Shown: in pieces, positions 44,440-54,914 of the stretch
Layout of the letters: each line of letters starts with the position of its first letter
Position numbering within the stretch: position 1 is the stretch's first letter
Source of the DNA: Termitomyces sp. T153
Lineage: Eukaryota > Basidiomycota > Agaricomycetes > Agaricales > Lyophyllaceae
Assembly (NCBI GenBank): GCA_018296165.2
Contig: JACKQL020000008.1
Span: 1,116,001-1,180,000, forward strand
Length of the DNA: 64,000 nucleotides
Direction of reading: 5' to 3'
Notes under the pieces: model-generated
What the model was told of the DNA's origin: nothing
Databases searched by the model: none
The model's input: only the letters and a program-made list of their open reading frames with translations
Position numbers and translations under genes: made by a program

Positions 44440-45340
44440 TTCATGAAAATATCATTCTTAGGACAGTATCATGGCTTAGTAGTTCACAATGCCATAAGGT
44501 TATCCTTTATCTCTGTCAGGATGAGGGCTTGACTCCCTGATCTGACAATTGTCTACTGATTTGGTCTTTCATTTTATTTATTGCACTTGTTCTCCTGTGC
44601 TCTAACCAATGTTTAGGCACACTCTGATGCAAAATACTCTCATGGTTTGAGTATTCAAGCTGGCTACCTGCCAAATCCTTGATTGCTGCAGTGCTCTACA
44701 CATGCTCTTGAATTGCTTGTTATAGCAGGCCCTTGTGGCTTAATGGCTTTGAACATTAGAGGTCTGCTGATGTTTGCAGCTTCATATGCTCAAGCTGAGG
44801 GTTTTAATCCCTTGCTTGACATTCTGGTATGGAAACTTTTTTTAGTCATCATTTTAATCAACCATTGTTTGTTTCATGAATAACTTGCCTGATATGACAG
44901 GCCCTTGTGGTTTAATGGGTTAGAACATTGGAGCTCTGCCAATGTCTGCAGTCTCATATGCTCAGGTTGAGGGTTCAAATCTCTTGCTTGACATTTATTG
45001 TCTATAAATTTGTTTTTAATTGTCCACTGTTTGCTACAACATATGCTTGTAACCAGCTTATCTTTTCAAAGCACTATGCTTCAGTGGTCTGGATTGGTCA
45101 TCATCATTCCAGTTCAACCACCTGTCTGGTTGAGGGTTTGAATTCCTTGCTTGACATTCTGTAATTAGCCAAAGGTTTTTTAGTCATCATTTCAATTGAC
45201 AATTATTTGTTCCAGCAAATGCCTATAATGATGTGCTATTGTAAGCCACCATGGATCAGTGGTTTGGATTGTTGGTTAAGCCATAATCCAATTGTCAGGC
45301 CTAGGGTTCAACTCCCTCCCTTGACCTAGCAATTTGTAAT
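44440..45340 (+). repeat. Array of five tRNA-like (SINE-like) units
   Basis: Five units each have an A-box-like sequence (44472 TGGCTTAGTAG, 44736 TGGCTTAATGG, 44908 TGGTTTAATGG, 45077 TGCTTCAGTGG, 45252 TGGATCAGTGG) followed 50-65 bases later by a B-box-like one (44525 GGGCTTGACTCCC, 44799 GGGTTTTAATCCC, 44971 GGGTTCAAATCTC, 45134 GGGTTTGAATTCC, 45304 GGGTTCAACTCCC). Spacing is 264, 172, 169 and 175 bases. Several continue TTGCTTGACATT. Acceptor stems do not pair well, so these are not functional tRNA genes; they look like tRNA-derived units multiplied in tandem. Confidence 0.55.
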
Positions 45341-45454
45341 GATTGATTTTTTCTATCTGATTTCAGCTATTTCACATAACATCTGATGGCTTTAAATGTT
45401 TTGTAGCTTTCATTGTTTTGTTGATTCCTGTGGGTGCAACACTTTTCCCTGGTG

Positions 45455-45612
45455 GTCCAGTGTATACCTCTTTCTACTGCCAGAAGCCTTCTAGCAGTGG
45501 CTGCCAGTGGTTCAGTGTATACCTCTTTCTGCTGCCAGAGGCCTTCCAGCAGTGGCTGCCAGTGGTCCAGTGTATACCTATTTCTGCTGCTAGAGGCCTT
45601 CCAGCAGTAGCC
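45455..45612 (+). repeat. 55-bp tandem repeat, three copies
   Basis: CAGTGTATACCTCTTTCTRCTG recurs at 45458, 45513 and 45568, with AGGCCTTCCAGCAGTGGCTG between. Confidence 0.88.
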
Positions 45613-45959
45613 CTTCTGGCAGGGGTTGAGGATCCAGTATGCCCATTTTCCCTAGTGCTACAGTGTACTCTCATTTCTCCTATCAGCAGTGTGGCTGCAG
45701 CATCTTTTTTGCATCTTTTCTCTTCATATTTACAGGGATTCTATCTACACTAATGGGCTCCATCCTCCAAGTTCTGATTCCAAATCCAAGAAGAAACTAG
45801 TGTTGCTTATATACTCAAAGTCAAGTAGTGTATATGGATCCTCTGGAAGGGTTCCCACAACACTTGATATTGTGCTTGAAGAAGTTGAAGTTTCTGAGAG
45901 AACATTGAAAATGTCAGCAAAGTTGGCTGGGGTGAAAGGGCCAACAGGCCTACATCTGC

Positions 45960-47240
45960 TATGATTCCTTGCTCACCAGAAAGCTTGTTCTGTCAGAAAC
46001 AATCAGGTCTGCCAGGTAAATGATGCACTTCTTCACCTTATTCCCCTGAGAAATAGGGGGAGTACCAGATGAACTTTCATCATTCAGTGGAGTCAAGTGG
46101 GCTAGTCTGTGTTTGGTATCTGTTACAAAGTTGCTATCCAATGAATGTGAATCATGATCTAGAATGAATAGCAATGGTGCAAAATCACTATCCATTGCAG
46201 AATTTGGTAATATTCCTAGTGAAATGATGGGGGCGGGGGATCTCTCTGGCAAGTCAGTCTGCTATGCAGATGTATGTTATATTTGCTGGTACATATTCTC
46301 CAGATCCAGCAGTTGAAGTTCTGCTGTTGGATCTGGCATCCAATGCAATGAAAAGTGAAGAGGAGAGAAAGACTATCATCCCTCAGTACATTGCCATTGT
46401 CAGATATCACCTCCTTGTCAGACTTGTCATCCATCACTATAAACAGAGAAGGAAGCCTGCCATCATCCAGTTCACCTCCACTGTCAGCCCTGTCACCATT
46501 GTCAGACTTATAATCCATTGCTATAAATAGAGGAGGAAGCCTGCCATCATCCAGCTCCACTCCACTGTCTGACCTGTTGTTTGATGCAATGAAGAATGGC
46601 AGGAGGTGTTCCTCATCTGATCCACTTTTCTTAGCATGAAATAGAGGTGAAATGTTGTTAAACTGGTATGGCTCAAAAGTCATACTTCTGAGGTCTGGAT
46701 CATCAAACAATGAATTCTCAACATCCATCTGTTCCTCATCACTTTGTGCTAGTCAGAAGAAGCTCTGCCAAATAAGGGAAACTGGATTGGAAAGTGATTT
46801 AGACTGTGCTTGTGCTTGAATGGCAGATGATTTCTTTGTAGGGTGATAGATGAGCCAAGGACTCTTCCTACTTTTAAGGAAGAGGTGGTGGAATGGATGG
46901 CATGGATTGGAAGGGTTAATAGCCTTGTCAAGCATTGATGGAGGCCATGCAGATGATCGAGTGTCAGGCACAGAGGTTGGAGAGGCACAGTCAGATGATA
47001 TTGCACCATTACTACTAAAGAAATTGGTGATTGAGTCAATACTAGTGAGTTCTCCTAAGTGTGATGGCACAATAGAATCAGCACCAGAGAGGTGAGTGGA
47101 GCCAGGTCTAGCAGATGGACTCGAAAATTGGCAGATTGAGTCATTTGCCATCAATGGGAATTTTGGTCCAGCTACTGATCAGAACTTGTCTAGAGCTAAG
47201 AGGGCTTTCCAGTGGACACTGCTTTGGCTTGACAATTCTT
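45960..47240 (-). pseudogene. Unrecognised Ser/Asp-rich cargo frame of the KDZ element
   Basis: Minus-strand frames at 47154-46753, 46728-46216 and 46252-45959 are long for this AT-rich sequence and share a low-complexity, Asp/Ser-rich style. The middle one contains an approximately 81-base internal repeat (DDGRLPPLFIAMDYKSDN and DDGRLPSLFIVMDDKSDK). No domain is recognised. They may be exons or broken pieces of one gene. Confidence 0.4.
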
Positions 47241-47960
47241 CATTGCAAGTTGCATTTTGATGGATGAGGAGACAACCCTCAGCAGTCTCATCATTCAGGT
47301 GCTCAGTTTCGATACCTATATAGTTCCACTAATCACAGCTGTACCAATGTACAACTTGACCTGGATGAGTGGGAACTGTCCATGCCTGAAAGGACTCCCA
47401 GACTTATTGAGGGATGTCATCTCTGTCTGCCAGAGGTGACCAATGGCTCAGACACATGATGAGGTCTGAAACATTGTATTTAATATTGTTTAATGCTACT
47501 ATACCCAGATATAGGAGAAAATAGTTCTGGCCCAGATATCAGATAAACTCCATTACAATCCAAGACACCTTACCAATTCTTTATCCAGGTGTTGTAACAT
47601 CCATCTACAATCCTTGTGTTCCTTAAGGTTGCCATCAATGGCAAGTGCTGCATGCACCTGTGATTCAATACAAAATATCAGTTTTTGGAGACCCAGTGAC
47701 CATTGGTCAACTGAGGCTTGGGTTGATAGTGCAGCAGTAGAGGCCATGTAAGAGTGCAAAGCTAGAAGGATTTGGCACAGTTATGAGCTAGTAGTTGGGG
47801 AAAGTAGTCTTTTATAGCAGCAGAATCAACAATGTAGACTACATGTGACATTGTCCTAAAGTAGTAAGGTTGCAAATCTGATATGGAAAGGATGGTTCCA
47901 GTTGGCATGGCAGATATGATGTGCATGGCAAATCTAGTGTGGTGGATATGATGTGCATAG
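47241..47960. other. Unassigned KDZ interior
   Basis: A 68-codon minus-strand frame at 47759-47553 is the only stretch that looks protein-like; nothing is recognised. At 47890-47970 short GTGCATGGCAAAT/GTGCATAGCAAAT repeats occur. Confidence 0.3.
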
Positions 47961-47989
47961 CAAATCCAGTATAATTGGCCATTTGTTCA

Positions 47990-50900
47990 TCCCATTGCAC
48001 TCTCCATTATAAAAGTGTTGTTGCCCTTTGAGGAGGTGTAAAATCATTGTATACCCTTCTGAACTTGTGAGTTGCCAAAGAACTCAGTTCATGCCACATG
48101 GCCACCTTTTTGTCAGCATAGGCTTGGAGGCCTTTTTTCTTGGCTGACATGCCCCTCTTGGACCAGATTTCTGTCTGCTTAAGAAAATAGCAAACAGTCC
48201 ATTCCATTTCACTGGTAACAAGCTGACATTCTTCTGTCCATCTGTTTTGTTGTGTTGTGCTCTTGTGCAGAGGTAGTGCACCCAATGGACTGGTGAGATT
48301 GGTTATGAATTTGATACTGGCAAATTGAAGAGGAAAGTGAGCCAATGCATTGACAACAAATGAATAGATTACATTCACAGAGAGTTTCAGGGTCATCTTC
48401 CATATCTGGATTAGCTTGCCATGTCCAAGAAACCTTTATTCTTGATAATCCAGAAATATTTGGATCACATATAGCTATGCTTACTGCAAGATCCACTTTC
48501 TGCAGAATGCAATATTTTTTGTTGAATGCAGAATCTATGCCTAATCACATAAGAGCACTGACATTTTCCATAGGCCCTGGCTTTGATGGAAATGGCTGCC
48601 TGAATTTTGTCAATTAACACCCTGGCTTGGGTTTTGACACTTTTGCTTGGAGCAACTTGGACAACATGAGAATACATGAAAGATTTTTTGGCAATGAGCT
48701 CTCAGAATGCTTGAATATGCCTTTCAATTTGAAGCAAATGCAATTGCCTTTCAATACTGGACAGTTCCAAGCAATTATCAGCAATTGTTGATGGCAAGAA
48801 TATTTCAAAGTCTTCTGGTGCAACAGAATCCAGCTCCAACAGTGGATCTGGTCCAGCCAGCAAGTTTGCCACCAGATACAGTGATGTTTCATTGTCTTCT
48901 AATGTTCCTTCATCAAATGCATTAGGAATCTTATCCACCTCAAGTGGTGTAGTCCTTTGTAAATTGGAAGAATAACCATGCTTGGCTTAGGAAGCAGTCA
49001 GGACATTCAGTTGAACCCTTAACAATTCTCTGTCTGCTTCAACCTTTTGTCATGTTTTCACAAGAAACTCCCTGGAAATAGACCCACTGGATAGCCAGAG
49101 TGGAGGTTAATAGCAGATGGCAGATGACAGATATCAGATAGGGCATTTGGATCAAGTTAATAGCCAGAGTGGAGGTCAATAGTGAACAATGGACAGGGGC
49201 AATTTGGATGCAAACATTAATAGTCAATCAATAAGGGCACATGTTAGCAATCTGAGGAAAAACTCACCATCAGTCTATCCTTTGCAAACTTAAGATATTC
49301 ATCAAGTTCATCCTTCCTGGGCATCATTCCTCCTGCTTTGGAATGCCATACATTCCAAGTAGAATTATGATGATGGACATAATCTGCCTTAAAGTTCCCT
49401 ACCATCATCAATGAGTGATTGAACTTCCACTGAACTGGATCTTCCTCCAAGTTTGATGGAATATTCACTCCTGGTTGAGGCCAAGTGTGACAGAATATTG
49501 TAAGCTCACTATGCTCTGGTGCCATTAGTTCTTTTGTCTCATTCTGTCCAAAACCTGCCCATTGCAATTTTTTTAATCAGCACCATGAACACAAAAGTCA
49601 TCATAATTCACAATAGAGGTTATCTACTTCACTTGAAGAAGCAATTGATGAAGTAAGCCTCACAGGTTTCTGCCAATACTATAAGCAGAGGCTTTGCACT
49701 CTAAATTAGTAAAACAAAAATTGTCCAGAATGCAGTTGAATGTGCTGGGAATCAGCTGGAAGTGAATGACATCCTCAACCTAGACATCTTGGCCAGAACA
49801 CTTGCATACAACAACACTGATGTAGTGCACACCAGTTGTGTGTACAATGTGTGCAATTGGGTTTCCAAAGCAATTGATTCTCTCAATATGGTACCCATAT
49901 GCAGATAGCAGATTGAAACCAACAGTGGCTGCAGAGGGAGGAAGTCCATCAACATGAGCAGTATGATTTTCCCCCATTTCTTGTGGTCCATGTGAAGGAA
50001 CATCTTCCATTAGTACTTGTTCCAATGGCAGTTCTCTACCTTCCATGGTGTCATCATCCTCTAGTTCCTGTCACTCCTTCTCTAGTATCTGAATTCTAGC
50101 CAGAATTTTGGTGTGTGAGGTAGGCATAGAGACATTTGATGAATTTGACCCCAGATCCATGGAAAACTGTTCCTCCTGCTGCAGCAACAGATTGGACAGC
50201 AGATCCACCACCCTGTGGAACAGATCCATTGCTAAAAGCTGCATTTCTGGGGACAAATCACTTGATAAAAACTGATTTCTGCTGGCAGACCCAGTGCCAG
50301 AAACATGTTGCTATTGATCCCTGTTTCTACATTGATATTAATTGGTTCATCATGACCTGTATCAGTAATTTCAACATGCCTGATAGCACCATGACAATGT
50401 TGACATACTCTGGATGGCTTGCAGGAAGTCTTGCTCTTTAATGTCATTTTTTTGTTCATAGTCCTTCAAAACATTCACCCAGGTCATGCCACCATGGCAA
50501 TTGTGAATTGCATAGTGGGAAACATAGAAATAGCCACCTGCATCAGATAAGTTCATGGGCTGAAAGTATTTGTCATTCCATATCTCTAGTTGGTGAAGTG
50601 GGCTGGACTAGTGTGTTCAGTGCAAACACCTACAACAAAGAAGTCTTGAGCCAATTCAATCATGGCATTGCCATCATACAAGATGTTTGTCAGGACATGC
50701 ATGACAATGGCTAATATCACCAATGGATTCACAACTGAGTAAACCATTGAGCAACTGTGGAACATAGTTGATGAAGTCATCAAGATAGTCTGCCTGTGTC
50801 TATAAAATATGGACAATAATATGTTGCACAATTTTTCCATGAAAGTTTACCTTGCCATGCTTCATAGGGACAGGATATATATCATCTACCATTGTAGCAT

Positions 50901-51102
50901 CCCCAAAAAAATCATGGTCATCATTGGTGGCTGGGAATGAAGTGACAACTGGAATTGGACTGATAGGCACTCAATCTTTCACCAGTAGTATAGGTAATCC
51001 TCTAGAGTTCTTGATGGCTCTTGTCTTTTCTTCAGCAGACATAAGATCTCTTTGCCTGAGAACTGTAGGTTTTGGTTGCTTGCACTGCTGGTGCTTCATC
51101 AT
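47990..51102 (-). pseudogene. KDZ transposase (CxC2-KDZ type), decayed
   Basis: Start near 51102 (MMKHQQCKQPKPTVLRQRDL). Next come MSAEEKTRAIKNS-type N-terminal residues, then a cysteine/histidine-rich CxC2-like region around 50740-50500 (CHACPDKH, H-x5-PLH-x-x-E-x-WN-x-x-YF). The KDZ body holds TTGVHYISVVVCKC (49870-49800), NLECKASAYS (49700), MAPEHSELTIF and PQPGVNIPSN (about 49530-49460), VQWKFNHSLM then GNFKADYVHHHNST (49430-49350), and the C-terminal part RWTEECQLVTSEMEWTVCYF (48250-48190). This family cuts and pastes DNA with an RNase H-fold DDE site. The family D-G-N-F Asp reads Val here (49402-49400), and several stops and frame changes follow, so it is inactive. Length, about 3.1 kb with likely small introns, fits the roughly 1000-residue family. 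Confidence 0.85.
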
Positions 51103-51780
51103 AGCATTCAAATTTATAGTGCAAATGAGATGTTAAAGAGTGTGCCTGCCAGCAGGAGATTTCCTGGAATATATGTAACAGCACATATGAGATGGGAGAG
51201 GAAAATTGTTATGAGCCCCATACAAGGTGATTGGTTGATGTGAAGAGGTGCAAGTGATGTGTGGCAGATGATGATTGATATTGGCAATCTTTCCACAATG
51301 TTAGGTATTCTTAAAGAAAATTTTGTTGTGAAAGTCTTCCTCAAGTGATATGCACTAGGCTAAAGTAGGAAAGCCACCATTAGACTGTCTGCCAAGATGG
51401 ACAATAGAAGGGACAATAGAAAACAGATATTCATTGGTGTTGGTGACATTAGCAACAAATTGGATTTCCTCACAGCTGGTGTAGTTTTTTAAGATTATCT
51501 GAAAACTGTGTGCCTTTTAGTAGGTGAGGAAAAAATTAGCAAGACTGGTACAAGACAATGTGATTGAATTGGTGGAACTTGTGGACCACTGGCCAATGTC
51601 TGGTCTGCTGAATGGACATCAGATCCAGTTGGTCATCTGATCTGGTAGGCCATCTATGGACATCCTTCAATTAGTGCAAGACAATTTAATGAAGAGACAG
51701 ACAGTTTTTTGACGCAGAGAGAGACAGACCTTCCCAGCCAACCTTCATCTGCTCCAGTGAGCAGATGCTGGCTCTGGTGC
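51103..51780. other. Intergenic region between transposase and cargo gene
   Basis: AT-rich, divergent promoters expected for the minus-strand transposase and the plus-strand cargo gene. Short repeats CAGATG and TGGTCATCTGATCTGG around 51590-51660. No gene recognised. Confidence 0.4.
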
Positions 51781-51819
51781 ATTCTCTATGAAAGTTTTTC
51801 ATGTGGGTAAAAGATCATG

Positions 51820-53901
51820 TGATTTAGTGTTTGACAAAAATTGAATTTAACAAATGGGCCTACAAAATGTCCTTGTCCAATGAGCCCATACCCAATGTCT
51901 GCCAGGCACCAGGATCAATATTTTCAAAAAGAGGAACAAAACCACTCTTCATTGTGGATGAGAGGGCAATTTTTGAACCACATAAGGAAATGTACTGGCA
52001 AGAGCTAAATTGTTAGGCTAGAACCACAATCTTAAAAGATAAAATCCTCACTAATATTTTCAACTACTGGGCCAGTAAGGGAACAGCACCAGAAACTGGA
52101 GAAGAGTGGGCAGAGAAAGTCAAGGTGAGTCCCCATTCACATTTGCTAAATCCAGACTTCTAATGCCTTCTGGTAGAAAGTTGGAAACTACATAAAAAAT
52201 GCCTGGAGACCATACAACCAACATAAAGATCCAAGGGCACTCATACAAATTTCTATTAGGAACATTGTGCAGCAAACAATGTCAAAGGAAATCAATCAGG
52301 AGATAAAAAACTTGCTGGGTGTTGAGGATCTTGACAGCTCACAACTAGAGGCATTTTCACAGTACAATGTGGCTGTGGAAAATGTTATGAATTGGCTCAG
52401 TCCAGAGGAGGAAAACCACTTACAGAGGACAGCTGCTGAGTGGAGCAAGAAAGGAAATCCACCAGATATCCAGTGCAAGTGAGTAGTCTTTTTTTTTTGT
52501 TCCAAAGTCATCATATTACTCCTCAACCCACTGGCTGTCTGCTGTCTGGTGCTTGCTGTCTGATCCTCACTTCCATCCAATGTAGAGCTGTTGGTCTCCC
52601 ATCTGCTCTGGCCTCTGATATCCACTATCCATCTCATGATCTGTTCTGATTTTTTTTTAGAAAGACAGACAAACATGGTTTGAAATGGATTGATGATGCA
52701 GACATTCTTTGTTTACAGGAGATGGGCATGTTGAGCTGGACTGTTGTAGGATGGATTGCTGAAGAAGGCATGACTCTTAGGGTGTAGGTGCATGTTATGC
52801 CAGATTTGAATTTTTTTTTACCACATTGTACTTGTATACATGACAATATGTCTCACTTGACATGGACCAACTGGTATTCATTTGAAAATATGTTTCCTGA
52901 CCTTGTAGGTGACTTTGAACAGAAGATGCTGGACTACATGTCTACTCATAGAGCAATAAATAACACCTTGCAACAGGACACTACTCCTTCTGTTTTGACC
53001 CATCCCAATCTTGCTTTTGAGCAAGACAGTGATGGTTTCCAAATACTACCACCTCCACCAAGCAACATGGTCCAAACCCAGCCAGAATTGGAAATGCTTG
53101 TCTGAGACTACTTGAACAGTCATTATAGTAAATTGGTTGTCCTAATTTTTCTCACTGAAAAATTCTCAGGAATTGCCTCAGGCTTCCATTATGAATTGGC
53201 TCCATACAATGCTGTGCAGTTGAATTGTACTGAATTCATCAATTCAAGATATCTTCCTGAATCACTGGAAATCAAGGATCCCCACAATCTCAGTTGGTCA
53301 GAGCTGTTGCACCTTCTGAAGTTCTGGAGAGATTGTCAGAAAGAACATGGATCCAGTGATACCTTCTGGTGGAAGGTTTATGTCAACAAGAATAAGGACA
53401 GGGTTCCTGCTGAGTATGGCAATTGTGCTGACCATAAAAAGAGGGCTGCTGCTGCAATGTCACATAAGGTGGCTTGTAAGAAAGGAGAATGTCAGAGGAA
53501 ACAAAAGCATGTTGGGTCATCCAGTGGTGATCTGACTAGCAAACCCACTGGCACCCTTAGCATTGCAAGCCAATCCAATTCATCTAGCAAACCTGGCATT
53601 GTAAGCCAACCAGATCTGTTAAGCAATCTGGCCAGCAATGCCAGTGCTGTAGAGCCAGATCCATCTGGCAAACTCAGCACTACACCCATGTCTGATCTCC
53701 AAATAAGTCTTGAGATTGTCAATAATGTCACTATACAACAGCTACAGCAAAGAGGATGGAATAACCTAGTAACTCCAATCAATGGCCCAGCAGATGGGTC
53801 TCCTTGTTATGCAGTTCTTAGATCTGTTCTTGAAATTCTCAACCAGGAAGAGGACACACATGAAACAGAAACAAAGGAAACACCATCTTATCAACTGGCA
53901 C
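51820..53901 (+). pseudogene. KDZ cargo gene 1, multi-exon, function unknown
   Basis: Protein-like exons joined by recognisable introns: 52125-52176 (GTGAGT...TAG, 52 nt) and 52479-52660 (GTGAGT...TAG, 182 nt), with further likely introns near 52785-52850 and 53145. Residues include EWAEKVK|KVGNYIKNAWRPYN, AAEWSKKGNPPDIQCK, then MSHLTWTNWYSFENMF and ELLHLLKFWRDCQKEHG, ending in a Ser/Asn-rich tail. The W-x(4)-G-x-P-x-x-x-Q pattern is common in uncharacterised basidiomycete proteins, but I know no function. TAG at 52015 breaks the first exon unless it lies in an intron. The gene is truncated at 53901 by element B4. Confidence 0.55.
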
Positions 53902-53963
53902 TGTCAGGGGACATCCCACTTGTTTCCCCTTCTCCTTCTCCACTTCTTGTCAGATTTGCTCCA
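53902..53963 (+). repeat. 62-bp 5' fragment of a family B LTR
   Basis: TGTCAGGGGACATCCC through TTTGCTCCA, identical in layout to the B LTR start, then an abrupt switch to segment X. One to two bases (A, T) are shared at the junction. Confidence 0.9.
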
Positions 53964-54358
53964 TGGGTGTATCTCAGCAGTGTGCAAGAACAATCAGGGC
54001 TCTATAACCTGTAGACAATACAAAGTATTAGACTACAAGATACTGTAAGTATGTTGTAGGTAAATGGTAGGTAGAGGCACTCACCCTCAGAGTCATGACA
54101 AGTAGCATAGATGGCTGAGGGTGGTGGGTTTGTGTATGTCTGAAGTTTGAAATAAAGAATAACAAATAAAGGGGGAGAGAGAAAAGGGGCAACAAAAGAG
54201 GTGCAATAGTCTAAGAAGACAAAAAGGAAAATAATATAATACCCAATAAAGAAATCCATCCAATATGGTATAGTTAAGTTGATATTCATCATCTAGACTT
54301 CAGGTACTTGCAAGGATAAGCTAGAGGGGGTGGTCTGAGCAAGTCTGAGACAAGGTAT
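53964..54358 (-). repeat. Segment X, inverted copy
   Basis: Reverse complement of 40517-40911, same length, including the identical 96-codon frame and the GGTAT that corresponds to the B2 target-site duplicate. Confidence 0.92.
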
Positions 54359-54798
54359 TGTCAGGGGGTGTCTCATTTGTTTCCCCTTCTCCTTCTCCAC
54401 TTCTTGTCAGATTTGCTCCATTATAGTTTTCCTTTATTTTCCTTCCTTTTCCCTATCTATTGGTCCTAGTTTCAGCCCTCAGGCTGCACCAGTTCTCTAT
54501 CAATAATTCAGACAAGTGTGGCCCCTTTGACACTGCCACTAGCTTATGAACTGCTGACCAATTGCTGACACATCACTTTTGTCTTTTTTCTCTGTCATAC
54601 TGTACAGTTGTTTCTCATGCTTCTGAAGCCTCTGAAGCATCACACCTGGTCTAGGGAATCCTCAGACTTGTTTTCTTTGGATTTCTCTTTGCCAGGTGAG
54701 TAGTTATCTCAGTAGACACTGTACAGTACTGAATAGACTTTGGATTTCCCTTTGCCAGCTGTGTGATTGAGCCACAGCCTCCAGAGGTTGCCCTTACA
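54359..54798 (+). repeat. B4 5' LTR
   Basis: 440 bp, TGTCAGGGGGTGTCTC...GCCCTTACA. Followed by GC and the PBS AGAACAAGTCT at 54801-54811. Confidence 0.93.
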
Positions 54799-54800
54799 GC

Positions 54801-54811
54801 AGAACAAGTCT
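54801..54811 (+). promoter_or_regulatory. B4 self-primed primer-binding site
   Basis: AGAACAAGTCT, two bases after the LTR, complementary to AGACTTGTTCT at 60540-60550 in the 3' LTR. The 5' LTR copy has one C-to-T change. Confidence 0.65.
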
Positions 54812-54914
54812 CTAGATTCAGTCTGGGAGCCCCCTTTTTGGTCACTTGAGCTTCTACTTGGTTCCTCAAAAGGTCTCTCTCCCACCAGTGTCTTAGTGCC
54901 CCTGTGCCCTTCCT

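Noticed and set aside
44440..45340. Functional tRNA genes
   Set aside because: A and B boxes are present, but acceptor and D stems do not pair and lengths vary, so I call them tRNA-like repeats only.
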